Positions 45,346 through 53,278 of a stretch of DNA of 64,000 nt are shown piece after piece. Below the pieces are notes generated by a model. It was not told the DNA's origin. It was given only the letters and a program-made list of their open reading frames with translations, and ran no database searches. The translations under genes were made by a program, and so were the position numbers. The stretch covers positions 1 through 64,000 of the forward strand of contig JBGUEO010000023.1 of the NCBI GenBank assembly GCA_041821315.1, written 5' to 3'. Position 1 is the first letter of the stretch. Each line of letters starts with the position of its first letter. The stretch comes from DIGJ01 sp041821315. Lineage in GTDB: Bacteria > Bacillota > Clostridia > Lachnospirales > Lachnospiraceae.

Positions 45346-45875
45346 TCTTCTTCTCCCTTCAATTCTCGTATACGATCTCGAAGTGTTACTGCTTCCTCGA
45401 ATTCCTCACGCTCAATTGCTTCTTGTAGTAAAATAGCAAGCTTTTCCAACTCGGATAATTGTATTCTCACCTCGGTACTCGATTCTTTTCGTTTTTCTGG
45501 TTTCTTTCCGTTATGCGTATTACTCCCTTGAATTTGCTGCAAACTCTTATCAACCATCTCCTTAAAACTGTCATAACAATGTGCACAACCAAATTTTCCA
45601 TATTCTAGTACTTCATCATAAGTAATACCACAGCTTTCACATCTTGGCATCGTATCATTACTTTCTTGCTGCTCATTCTCATCATACATACTACCCAGAA
45701 TATTCGATAAAAAACCGCCTAATGTTTCTTCTATACTAAATTCACCATTATTCATTTGAAATGAAGAGTGTTTTGCTGCACATTCCTCACATAAATATTG
45801 TTCTTTTTTTTCACCATTTTTTATTTCGGTATAATAAATCTTAGCCTCTCGTTTATGACAAAAATCACATAACAT
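45303..45875 (-). CDS. mcsA: McsA, zinc-binding activator of McsB
   Basis: 190 residues. Four CxxC pairs (CDFC at the N-terminus, CEEC, CESC and CAHC) give two zinc sites, and a C-terminal UVR motif (LEKLAILLQEAIEREEFEEA) mediates partner contact. It activates the arginine kinase and is regulated by redox and heat. Its ATG follows AAGGGAGG, 2 bp after the regulator gene. Confidence 0.93.
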   Translation of the reverse strand: MLCDFCHKREAKIYYTEIKNGEKKEQYLCEECAAKHSSFQMNNGEFSIEETLGGFLSNILGSMYDENEQQESNDTMPRCESCGITYDEVLEYGKFGCAHCYDSFKEMVDKSLQQIQGSNTHNGKKPEKRKESSTEVRIQLSELEKLAILLQEAIEREEFEEAVTLRDRIRELKGEEECANGMKKKGNTAT

Positions 45876-45877
45876 TT

Positions 45878-46255
45878 TTATACCTCCCTTTTAAATTCGC
45901 GGAATACTAAATCAACAATTCTGTGAACTTCTTCACATGAAATTTCCTTACATATTCCTTCTGCTAGTATCACGCGCAAATCTTCCATCATAGCAAGCCT
46001 TGCATCATATTTTTCTGGATCAAGCGCAATGATAGCTCCTTTTCTTCGATCTAGCTGCAAATAACCTTCTTGCTTTAAAATGGAATATGCTTTATTTACC
46101 GTATGCATATTAATTCCAATATGTTCCGCAAGGTCTCTTACCGAAGGCAAGCTTTCGCCTTCCCTAATTTCAGCAGTTGCAATCCCAATTACAATTTGAT
46201 TACGAAGCTGAATATATATGGCTTCATCACTGTTAAAATCTATTTCGACAATCAT
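45878..46255 (-). CDS. GntR-family (YtrA-type) transcriptional regulator in the usual ctsR position
   Basis: The ATG at 46255 is 8 bases after GGAG and begins MIVEIDFNSDEAIYIQLRNQIV; a longer in-frame start at 46276 is not used. 125 residues. The N-terminal winged-helix domain has the GntR signature (SLPSVRDLAEHIGINMHTVNKAY about 35-57); the short C-terminal helical part (about 70-125) is typical of the YtrA subfamily, which lacks a large effector domain. In Bacillus this first gene is ctsR; here a different fold occupies it. A palindrome (46289-46307) overlaps its own promoter and is a candidate operator. Confidence 0.85.
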   Translation of the reverse strand: MIVEIDFNSDEAIYIQLRNQIVIGIATAEIREGESLPSVRDLAEHIGINMHTVNKAYSILKQEGYLQLDRRKGAIIALDPEKYDARLAMMEDLRVILAEGICKEISCEEVHRIVDLVFREFKREV

Positions 46256-46288
46256 TTTCTTCACTCCCTTAAACACTCAGTTATAGCT

Positions 46289-46307
46289 GTTATACTTAAA
46301 ATATAAC
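46289..46307. promoter_or_regulatory. Palindromic operator candidate on the mcs-clpC promoter
   Basis: GTTATA (46289-46294) and TATAAC (46302-46307) are perfect inverted arms with a 7-bp spacer. The site overlaps the -10 of the GntR-mcsA-mcsB-clpC promoter, as expected for autorepression by a dimeric GntR-type protein. Confidence 0.5.
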
Positions 46308-46328
46308 ATAGTCCTCTTATTCCGTCAA
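46300..46328 (-). promoter_or_regulatory. Promoter of the GntR-mcsA-mcsB-clpC operon
   Basis: TTGACG (46323-46328) and TATATT (46300-46305), 17-bp spacer, minus strand. I did not find the CtsR heptad repeat (GGTCAAA) here. Confidence 0.75.
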
Positions 46329-46352
46329 GATTTCATCTTGTGAACAATTTAT

Positions 46353-46379
46353 GAATTATCAATCTAGGATTGATAATTC
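46353..46379. promoter_or_regulatory. 12-bp perfect palindrome over a -35, candidate operator
   Basis: GAATTATCAATC (46353-46364), a 3-base centre, then GATTGATAATTC (46368-46379). It overlaps the -35 (TTGATA, 46370-46375) of the phosphatase gene. A T5 run follows, so it could also fold as a terminator hairpin, but no gene is transcribed into it from the left. Confidence 0.5.
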
Positions 46380-46398
46380 TTTTTATTCGATATAGAAT
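46370..46398 (+). promoter_or_regulatory. Promoter of the histidine phosphatase gene
   Basis: TTGATA (46370-46375) and TAGAAT (46393-46398), spacer 17 bp; the start codon follows at 46425. Confidence 0.6.
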
Positions 46399-46424
46399 AA
46401 TACTATAGAAATGGAGATTACGAT

Positions 46425-46967
46425 ATGCGAATTGGATTATTGAGACATTTTAAAGTAAACTGTCCCCATAAACGGATGTTGACTTCAGAAGAATTTCGAA
46501 CCTGGTCTGAAAAATACGAGCATTCAAAAGTAATAAAAAAAACCGTTGAAATGGGTGGTATTGCATGGAATATTTGCTATGCCAGTGATTTACCTCGTGC
46601 TATAACAACAGCAAAAGAAGTATATAGCGGCAACATTATTGTAGACAAACTTTTACAAGAAGTGGATAATGCCCCTTTCATTCACACAGAACGTATTCGC
46701 CTTCCTTTTGAAGTATGGCATATCTGTGGACGACTTGCTTGGCTATTTAAATCAAAAAGCCAGCCAGAAACCATTTTGGGAACAAGAAAGAGAATCAATG
46801 AATTTCTGGATAAAATTGATTGGTCAAACGAAAACATATTAATCGTATTCCATGGATTTATGCTCTATAACTTTCAAAAAGAACTACGAAGACGCGGATA
46901 TCATGGACGTCACATCCGTCATGTAAAAAACGGTCTTCTCTACGAATATATAAAAGAAGATGGCTAA
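46425..46967 (+). CDS. Histidine phosphatase superfamily protein
   Basis: 180 residues. The N-terminal catalytic His sits in LLRHFKV; most of the family has RHG, so Phe replaces Gly. The second landmark YASDLPRAITTA and the C-terminal FHGF with a second His agree with the superfamily. Possible substrates include sugar phosphates or nucleotides; none can be assigned. Its 3' end overlaps the convergent cohesin gene by 4 bp and carries a terminator within its last codons. Confidence 0.8.
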   Translation: MRIGLLRHFKVNCPHKRMLTSEEFRTWSEKYEHSKVIKKTVEMGGIAWNICYASDLPRAITTAKEVYSGNIIVDKLLQEVDNAPFIHTERIRLPFEVWHICGRLAWLFKSKSQPETILGTRKRINEFLDKIDWSNENILIVFHGFMLYNFQKELRRRGYHGRHIRHVKNGLLYEYIKEDG

Positions 46968-46985
46968 AAAAAGTCATCTTCTTTT
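46952..46985. terminator. Bidirectional terminator inside the overlapping gene ends
   Basis: AAAAGAAGATG (46952-46962) pairs with CATCTTCTTTT (46975-46985). The two convergent coding regions end within it (stops at 46967 and 46964), so its arms are also codons of both genes. Confidence 0.85.
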
Positions 46986-48232
46986 TGTTTTTTCTTTCCT
47001 TGCCCATTCAGCTTAATGATAAGAAAGGCAAGAACAACACTAAGTACAATACAAAGAATTGCCAGTATGCATATGATAAGAACAAACGAAGTTTTTTCTA
47101 AATCCTTATCTTGCTCTTTCCAGTTTGAAGCTATTGTTCGCTCGGTTTCACTTTCTGTTTTCGCCTCATTTTGATATTTTGTCAATGTATTATTGGCTCG
47201 ATTGTATTGGTATAATCCCGTTTCGCCATCCTGATTCATACCATACACAAGCAAGATGTCGCTGCTTAAATTGTCTTTTGATGTATATACTGTAATCGGA
47301 AGACCATCCATAACAATCGTCGTTTTTTCATAATTTTTTGGCAACAAACTCTCATCTTCCAGTGAAATCACTTGCACCCTAAGTTCTTCAAACAAAAAAC
47401 GACTGCCTGATTCATCTTCAAATGCGGTTACTCCCGTATTTTGAATGGTATCTGCTTTACTTTCCGCTGCTTCTTCATCCTTTATAACCGTACTCTCTTG
47501 TTTAGTAACAATGAGTTTTGTTACTTCTTTGTCTCCTGAAGGTGCCGTCACTGTTATTTTTATCGTATTTTTTCCAATTTCAAGTGACGTATTTCCAGAT
47601 ACGCTCACCGTCGCATTCTCATCCGATGGAACCGCATTTATAGCAATCTGATTTACCGTTTGGTCAACTGCAATTGTATATTTCTTCACCATGGGAGAAA
47701 ATTTTGGAGAAAGTTCCCCACAAGAAATCAAAAGTTTTGTTAATGTAGTATCATCACTAACCCGCTCTGGATCTGTAATATCAAATAGCAATTGGTTACA
47801 AGAAAGCGACATTTTGGCATCATCTAACGCACAGGTAATGTTTACATCATCATCAATCCTTATCGTAGTTTCTCCACCCTTTATCGCCTTTAACTTCATC
47901 GAATACTTTTTACTTGTGGATGTAGTAGTAGCATCATCATCTGAAATCATAATAAGTCCATCGCCACCCGTCACATAGGCTCCACCTGAAACAAACTGAA
48001 GTACCTTTGTATCAAAGGATAAATAACAATCCAAATTACCAATTTCTTCACTCGCTTCTACGGATAACACCACAGAAAAGGTGCTGTCCACCACCACATT
48101 TTCTGTACTTAAACTTAGGTTAACCGCTGCGCTTGCTGCCAAAACCTCTTTGGGTGGCACACAAACGATTTCAAGCAAGCATACCATAAAACAGCAAATG
48201 TATATGATTTTTTGCACCTGATTTTTTTTCAT
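46964..48232 (-). CDS. Membrane-anchored cell-surface protein with cohesin-like and cadherin-like domains
   Basis: 422 residues. Signal peptide (about 1-32), a cohesin-type beta-sandwich (about 35-150, VDSTFSVVLSVEASEEIGNL), a cadherin-like beta-sandwich domain (about 165-250, PF12733-like: LISCGELSPKFSPMVKKYTI), a second beta region and a C-terminal membrane helix (about 385-412) followed by a Lys-rich tail. The domain order suggests a surface receptor that binds a partner. I see no dockerin partner in the window. It is 11 bp downstream of the glucosaminidase gene. Confidence 0.78.
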   Translation of the reverse strand: MKKNQVQKIIYICCFMVCLLEIVCVPPKEVLAASAAVNLSLSTENVVVDSTFSVVLSVEASEEIGNLDCYLSFDTKVLQFVSGGAYVTGGDGLIMISDDDATTTSTSKKYSMKLKAIKGGETTIRIDDDVNITCALDDAKMSLSCNQLLFDITDPERVSDDTTLTKLLISCGELSPKFSPMVKKYTIAVDQTVNQIAINAVPSDENATVSVSGNTSLEIGKNTIKITVTAPSGDKEVTKLIVTKQESTVIKDEEAAESKADTIQNTGVTAFEDESGSRFLFEELRVQVISLEDESLLPKNYEKTTIVMDGLPITVYTSKDNLSSDILLVYGMNQDGETGLYQYNRANNTLTKYQNEAKTESETERTIASNWKEQDKDLEKTSFVLIICILAILCIVLSVVLAFLIIKLNGQGKKKQKEDDFF

Positions 48233-48243
48233 GTTCGATCCTC

Positions 48244-50598
48244 TTATTGTGTTTTTGTAATAGTTACAACATAATTATTGACATCACCGTTCTCAGCGGT
48301 AACTACAACAGTAACTACATTTTCACCACTCACAAGCGGAATCGTTGCCGATCCCGAAGTTGCAACCGTAGTCGTCATACCATTTTGTTTCAACTTTACC
48401 TTTATTTGTGCACTGCTGCTTACACTTGTTGCAGATAACTCCAGTGATGTTATTGTAGCATCATTAATTGTCAAAAGATACTCTTGATTCCCTCCATCGG
48501 AAACTTTAAACTCCGGTGTCAAACAATAGGTTCCAAGAGTTAACGTTTTTAACCAATTATTCGGATTCTCTACATTTTCTGGTATCGGACTCTTTTCTGC
48601 CGGCATATTGTTATAAACTGGAATATTAAATACTAACACGGTGTCTAATAATCCCATACCATTATATGCTGTATAGGTCTTCGCGGCTTCTGAATTTGCG
48701 GCTTCTATATTTGCCATATACTGATGAGAGTATGTAGAGATTGGTGTCACATTAAACTTTTGTAAATAAATGTTATTTTGCCCACGATTAATATAATTCG
48801 TTCCAATATAATTTGCTCCGCCGACAATTGCCTTATATCGATTATCCCATGGCAGGCTATATTTTAACTTGTTTACTTCACTCGATATTTTATTTCCCAT
48901 TGCAAAATTAAGTCCATTTGCAATTGCTCCGCCCAATGTAGTACTATTGCTAGCGCCAATATTATAGAAGTTATAATATCCTTCATATCCAGATACCGTT
49001 CCGGTGACAGAACTACTAAATGTTGTTGAATTTGTTACTACTTCTTGCTTTACTCTCGAAGCGAGATGGTAAGGACTCACTCCAGATACGATTGCTGCAT
49101 CCATAAACACCTGACTATAACGCACTGTTTTTTCTAAAAATGTTTCGCCATCTATGTATGAAAAGAATTGATTTTCCATCGGTGTATTTTTAAGTATCGT
49201 TTCAACACCACTTATACCTTGGTAATCTGCCTGATACTCCAATGCTTCAAACTGAAAGATTGAATTTTGGAATAAAAAGTTTCTTGGATCCATATAATAG
49301 CAAACAGCTTCCTTGGAAGCTGTAATCCAAGTACTTCCATCATATACAACAAATCTATCTGTATTCCAATTATATGCACCCGTAGCATACGATTTCCATC
49401 CGCTTGTCTTATTTTTGTTAATCAAATTAAGTCCTACTTGAGACTCACTTTCGATTACACTATTCCAATCTTGTCCTGTCTGATATGCCTTAAATATCCA
49501 GTTTGGATGTGCTTCATGAAGTGTCATAAGACTCACTTTATAGCTATCTGGGAATCCCTGACTTACCAAATAGGATTGAAAATCAGCATCTGGAATCGGT
49601 GTTGGAACTGCTCCACTAGGTGTAGGTGACGGATTAGGTTCTGGTGACTGACTAGGTTGTGGTGATTGACTAGGTTGTGGCGACGCACTAGGTTGTGGTG
49701 TTTCACTTGCTTCCGGCTCCTGTGTATCTTTTGGAGAAGGGCTCGGTGATGCCATTACATTTGAAGCAAGTTCACTTGTAATCGTAACATACTGTCCTGA
49801 TACATAACCGGAAAGCTTGGTATCCATATAGTTAAATATGATTTTATACCAAGTTTCATCATCCACTACCTTACTTGCTTTTATCATCACATAAGCTCCC
49901 TGTTTAAGTGCAACAAAATCCTTGTCAAGGGTAAGTCTCTTGGCTGTTATACCAGCCGATTTACGTACATTCAATGAAGTAGCATTTACTTCTCCTACTT
50001 TATATGTAATACCAGTCAACGTGGTATTTTTTGCTGGCACATAGCCTACTTTGGTTTCATTTTTATAAACAAAAGAAATTTTAAACCATTTATTTTCCTT
50101 TTTGTCAGTCGTCTCTCTCGTAATAACTACTTCGTTTTTATTCTTCAAAGAAACCGTTTTACCATTTATTTTTAAGTATGACTTATCCGTTCCCGCTCCC
50201 TTTCGAATCTTTACTTTGGAGGAAGTTTTAATTTTTGCACTTACATAGTTTTTAAATGTAATGCGAACATAGTCACTTAATACATAGCCTTTTTGGGTTG
50301 AACCTCTATATCGAAAGGATACATAATACCATATTTTTCCCTTTACTACCTTTTGCTTTATTATCGTTAGTGCAGTTTTTTTCTTTATCGATACTTTCAC
50401 ACCGTCCACTGTAAGTTGTTTTCCTTTTACCGAAGCCGTTTTCCTTACATTTAAAAAGGTTGCATTCACCTTTGCTGGTATTTTTAATGAAGTGGATGTT
50501 GCTTGTGCTACAATTCCGTCTGAATAACCAAAAAATGTATTCATTCCAAAAATTAAACTTAAAGTTAATAATACCGTCAAAAGAGATTTTTTATTCAT
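48244..50598 (-). CDS. Secreted SH3-domain endo-beta-N-acetylglucosaminidase
   Basis: 784 residues. Signal peptide about 1-34; three bacterial SH3-type domains (about 36-290: each with NVRKTA or KIRKGAG and a KGYV.SDYV end); a Pro/Ser/Gln linker; a glucosaminidase domain (about 350-660) with the catalytic-type Glu in SRVKQEVV and YNFYNIGA; and a C-terminal cadherin-like domain (about 700-784). It should cut the glycan backbone of peptidoglycan in the organism's own wall. AAGGAGG precedes the ATG; transcribed ahead of the cohesin gene. Confidence 0.88.
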   Translation of the reverse strand: MNKKSLLTVLLTLSLIFGMNTFFGYSDGIVAQATSTSLKIPAKVNATFLNVRKTASVKGKQLTVDGVKVSIKKKTALTIIKQKVVKGKIWYYVSFRYRGSTQKGYVLSDYVRITFKNYVSAKIKTSSKVKIRKGAGTDKSYLKINGKTVSLKNKNEVVITRETTDKKENKWFKISFVYKNETKVGYVPAKNTTLTGITYKVGEVNATSLNVRKSAGITAKRLTLDKDFVALKQGAYVMIKASKVVDDETWYKIIFNYMDTKLSGYVSGQYVTITSELASNVMASPSPSPKDTQEPEASETPQPSASPQPSQSPQPSQSPEPNPSPTPSGAVPTPIPDADFQSYLVSQGFPDSYKVSLMTLHEAHPNWIFKAYQTGQDWNSVIESESQVGLNLINKNKTSGWKSYATGAYNWNTDRFVVYDGSTWITASKEAVCYYMDPRNFLFQNSIFQFEALEYQADYQGISGVETILKNTPMENQFFSYIDGETFLEKTVRYSQVFMDAAIVSGVSPYHLASRVKQEVVTNSTTFSSSVTGTVSGYEGYYNFYNIGASNSTTLGGAIANGLNFAMGNKISSEVNKLKYSLPWDNRYKAIVGGANYIGTNYINRGQNNIYLQKFNVTPISTYSHQYMANIEAANSEAAKTYTAYNGMGLLDTVLVFNIPVYNNMPAEKSPIPENVENPNNWLKTLTLGTYCLTPEFKVSDGGNQEYLLTINDATITSLELSATSVSSSAQIKVKLKQNGMTTTVATSGSATIPLVSGENVVTVVVTAENGDVNNYVVTITKTQ

Positions 50599-50683
50599 CT
50601 TTTGGCCTCCTTTTTCTTTTGTAACTACCCTTGTAGAACACAGCTTATCGTCTTTCTATGGCACATTTGTGTCAAGAGGCTTA

Positions 50684-51559
50684 TCATCTTTTTTTAATTA
50701 TTTGTTTGAGTTCATTTACATCGAATACATAATTTGTATTACAAAAATGGCAATTTACTTCAATTGGCTTGTTGTCCTCAATCATTTCTTTTATATCCGC
50801 TTTACTTATACTTGCAATCGCACGTTCCACGCGGTTTTTGCTGCAATTACAAAAAAACCGTGTTGGAATTGTTTCATTTATTTCAAGACCGAACTCACCA
50901 AGTACATATTCTAAGATCATCTCTGGTGTCATATTCTGATCCAAAAGTGTTGTTATTCCCGTAATTGCACCAATCTTCTCTTCCAACCCTGCAATTACTT
51001 TTTCTTCTGCAAACGGCATCAATTGAATGATAAACCCACCTGCACGACGAACCGTATTATCTTTATTCATCAATACACCAAGCGCAACAGAAGATGGTAC
51101 CTGTTCTGATGTTGCAAAATAATAGGTAAGGTCTTCTGCAATTTCACCAGAAACCAACTGAGTTTGTCCTACATATGGATCTTTGAGTCCCATATCTTTG
51201 ATTACACTCAATACCCCTAAATCAACCGCACGTCCTACATCCAATTTCCCTTTACTACTTGGCGGAAGCATAACATCTGGATTCACTACATATCCTTTTA
51301 CATCTGCCTTTGCATCTGCAGTCACGGTAATACCACCAATAGGACCGCTGCACTTAATTTGAAGCGTTAATAAATCGTTATCTCCCTTCATCATACTTCC
51401 CATCATACTTCCGGCCGTTAACATGCGACCAAGTGCTGCAGTTGCTACCGGGCTTGTATTATGGGCACTTCTTGCATGTTCTACCAGTTCTCTCGTGGTA
51501 GCTGCAAATGCGCGAATCTGATTATTTGCAGCAGTCGCACGAACGATATAATCTTCCAT
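50684..51559 (-). CDS. hslO: Redox-regulated chaperone Hsp33
   Basis: 291 residues. The N-terminal HSP33 fold starts EDYIVRATAANNQIRAFAATTR; the C-terminal zinc site has CNC (C237, C239) and CHFC (C270, C273), the redox switch. It holds unfolded proteins under oxidative and heat stress. Cotranscribed after the methyltransferase gene, 22 bp away. Confidence 0.95.
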   Translation of the reverse strand: MEDYIVRATAANNQIRAFAATTRELVEHARSAHNTSPVATAALGRMLTAGSMMGSMMKGDNDLLTLQIKCSGPIGGITVTADAKADVKGYVVNPDVMLPPSSKGKLDVGRAVDLGVLSVIKDMGLKDPYVGQTQLVSGEIAEDLTYYFATSEQVPSSVALGVLMNKDNTVRRAGGFIIQLMPFAEEKVIAGLEEKIGAITGITTLLDQNMTPEMILEYVLGEFGLEINETIPTRFFCNCSKNRVERAIASISKADIKEMIEDNKPIEVNCHFCNTNYVFDVNELKQIIKKR

Positions 51560-51581
51560 TTTTTCTCCATTCTAAATTCTT

Positions 51582-52370
51582 TTAGTTTTTATAATATTTT
51601 CCATCTTGTCTTTGTTCTTTTGCTATAATATACAACCGCTCGCTTTCCGCCTTTGGTGCTTCCCTCGTAAATGCATCATACGCTGCAACAAACTCCATTC
51701 CAGCCTTTTCAAGCAAATGCCTGATTGTTTTTAATTCATATGCCTTTTGGTAATGCACTTCATCAAATCGGTAAAATATATCTCTATCGCCTTCATTTTC
51801 TTCGTCTTTCGCATAAATTGTCAAATCGTATTCATTTATTTTATCTTCACTATCATAATAATTATCCCAGATGAAACTACAGTTTTCCCTGTTTTCAGCA
51901 AATGTATTTTGCGCTAATATGGTTTCATATTTATATTTTGTATTGAGATCAAAAATAAATATCCCACCCGGATCGAGATAGTTATTGACTAAGCGAAAAA
52001 CCTGTAATAAATCGTTTTCTTCTGTAATATAATTGATGCTGTCACAGATACTAACAAACGCTGCTACCGTACCAAAAAGCTCCATTTCCTGCATGTTTTG
52101 TTGTAAATATAAAATATCAAATTCTTTCTCATATGCTTTCTCTCTGGCAATCTCCAACATTTCTTCTGCATTATCAATCCCAATCATATCATACCCAGCT
52201 TGGTACAACCCTTCCGTCATCATTCCTGTTCCACATCCTAGATCCGCTACTAATCCTTCTTTCACGCCATATTCTTTTAACAGCGATATTAAATAAAGAC
52301 TCCATGTATCATAAGGGATATTGTCCATAAATAAGTCATAAACCCCTGCAAATCCTGTATACGCTTCCAT
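51582..52370 (-). CDS. Class I SAM-dependent methyltransferase
   Basis: 262 residues. The SAM-binding motif I is VADLGCGTGMMTE (about residue 42-52), followed by GIDNAEEML and a post-motif region VSICDSINYI. Resembles the Methyltransf_25/UbiE-like small-molecule group; the substrate cannot be assigned. It precedes hslO. Its ATG follows AGGAG. Confidence 0.85.
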   Translation of the reverse strand: MEAYTGFAGVYDLFMDNIPYDTWSLYLISLLKEYGVKEGLVADLGCGTGMMTEGLYQAGYDMIGIDNAEEMLEIAREKAYEKEFDILYLQQNMQEMELFGTVAAFVSICDSINYITEENDLLQVFRLVNNYLDPGGIFIFDLNTKYKYETILAQNTFAENRENCSFIWDNYYDSEDKINEYDLTIYAKDEENEGDRDIFYRFDEVHYQKAYELKTIRHLLEKAGMEFVAAYDAFTREAPKAESERLYIIAKEQRQDGKYYKN

Positions 52371-52530
52371 ATAAAACTCCTATATTCTTTGAATTACTAA
52401 TTATTCACACCTCATTTTAAACGAACAGTTAAAGAATATCAAGGAATTTTCTATTTTGTATTTCAATTCCTACTAATTTGTGATAAGATATCAAAAAAGA
52501 AATTATACCCATACATTTTAGGAGGAACAC

Positions 52531-53142
52531 ATGGAAGAAGTAATTATAATAGGTGTTGCAGGAGGTTCTGCTTCGGGAAAGACAACGGTTGTCAATCGTT
52601 TGAAGAAGGAATTTCTTGGAAACGTAGAGTTATTATGCCATGATATGTACTACAAAGCACATGATGATATGCCATTTGAAGAACGATCAAAGTTAAATTA
52701 TGATCATCCAAACGCTTTTGACACAGAACTCTTTATAAAAGATGTTCTTTCTTTAAAAAACGGTAAGTCAATCAGACGCCCGGTTTATGATTTTTCCAAT
52801 CATAACCGTTCTAAAGAAACCGTATTGATTCATCCCGCAAAAGTCATCATTATTGATGGATTCTTAATTTTCGAAAACCCTACCCTTAGAACTATGATGG
52901 ACATTAAAATATTTGTCGATACCGATGCAGACGAACGTATTATTCGCCGTATTCTTCGTGATGTAGAAGAACGAGGAAGAAGCCTCGAATCAGTTATTAA
53001 TCAATATATTACAACTGTAAAACCAATGCACGAGGAATTCGTTGAGCCTTCCAAGAAATATGCGGATATCATTGTTCCTAGAGGCGGTAAAAACGAAGTC
53101 GCCATTGAAATGTTAGTAGAAAGAATCAAAGCATTTTTATAA
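52531..53142 (+). CDS. udk: Uridine kinase
   Basis: 203 residues. Walker A is GVAGGSASGKTTV near residue 10; further motifs are HDMYYK and YDFSNHNR. It phosphorylates uridine (and cytidine) in pyrimidine salvage. Isolated on the plus strand with GGAGG before the ATG, ended by the terminator at 53163. Confidence 0.9.
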   Translation: MEEVIIIGVAGGSASGKTTVVNRLKKEFLGNVELLCHDMYYKAHDDMPFEERSKLNYDHPNAFDTELFIKDVLSLKNGKSIRRPVYDFSNHNRSKETVLIHPAKVIIIDGFLIFENPTLRTMMDIKIFVDTDADERIIRRILRDVEERGRSLESVINQYITTVKPMHEEFVEPSKKYADIIVPRGGKNEVAIEMLVERIKAFL

Positions 53143-53162
53143 CCATTTATCAAACATAATTT

Positions 53163-53202
53163 ATGGGAGATATGCCCGAAAATTTTCGGACATATCTCCC
53201 AT
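53163..53202. terminator. Strong terminator after udk
   Basis: ATGGGAGATATG (53163-53174) pairs with CATATCTCCCAT (53191-53202); the inner CCGAAA/TTTCGG pairing continues the stem. T-rich sequence follows. Confidence 0.9.
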
Positions 53203-53278
53203 TTTAAGTAATCGCTAATAATAAAACTCCAAACTTTTTAACTATATAAGCTAGATATACAACGCGCCCTACTTTTCA

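Noticed and set aside
53163..53202. Palindromic mobile element
   Set aside because: A single compact stem directly behind udk with T-rich sequence; it fits an ordinary terminator.
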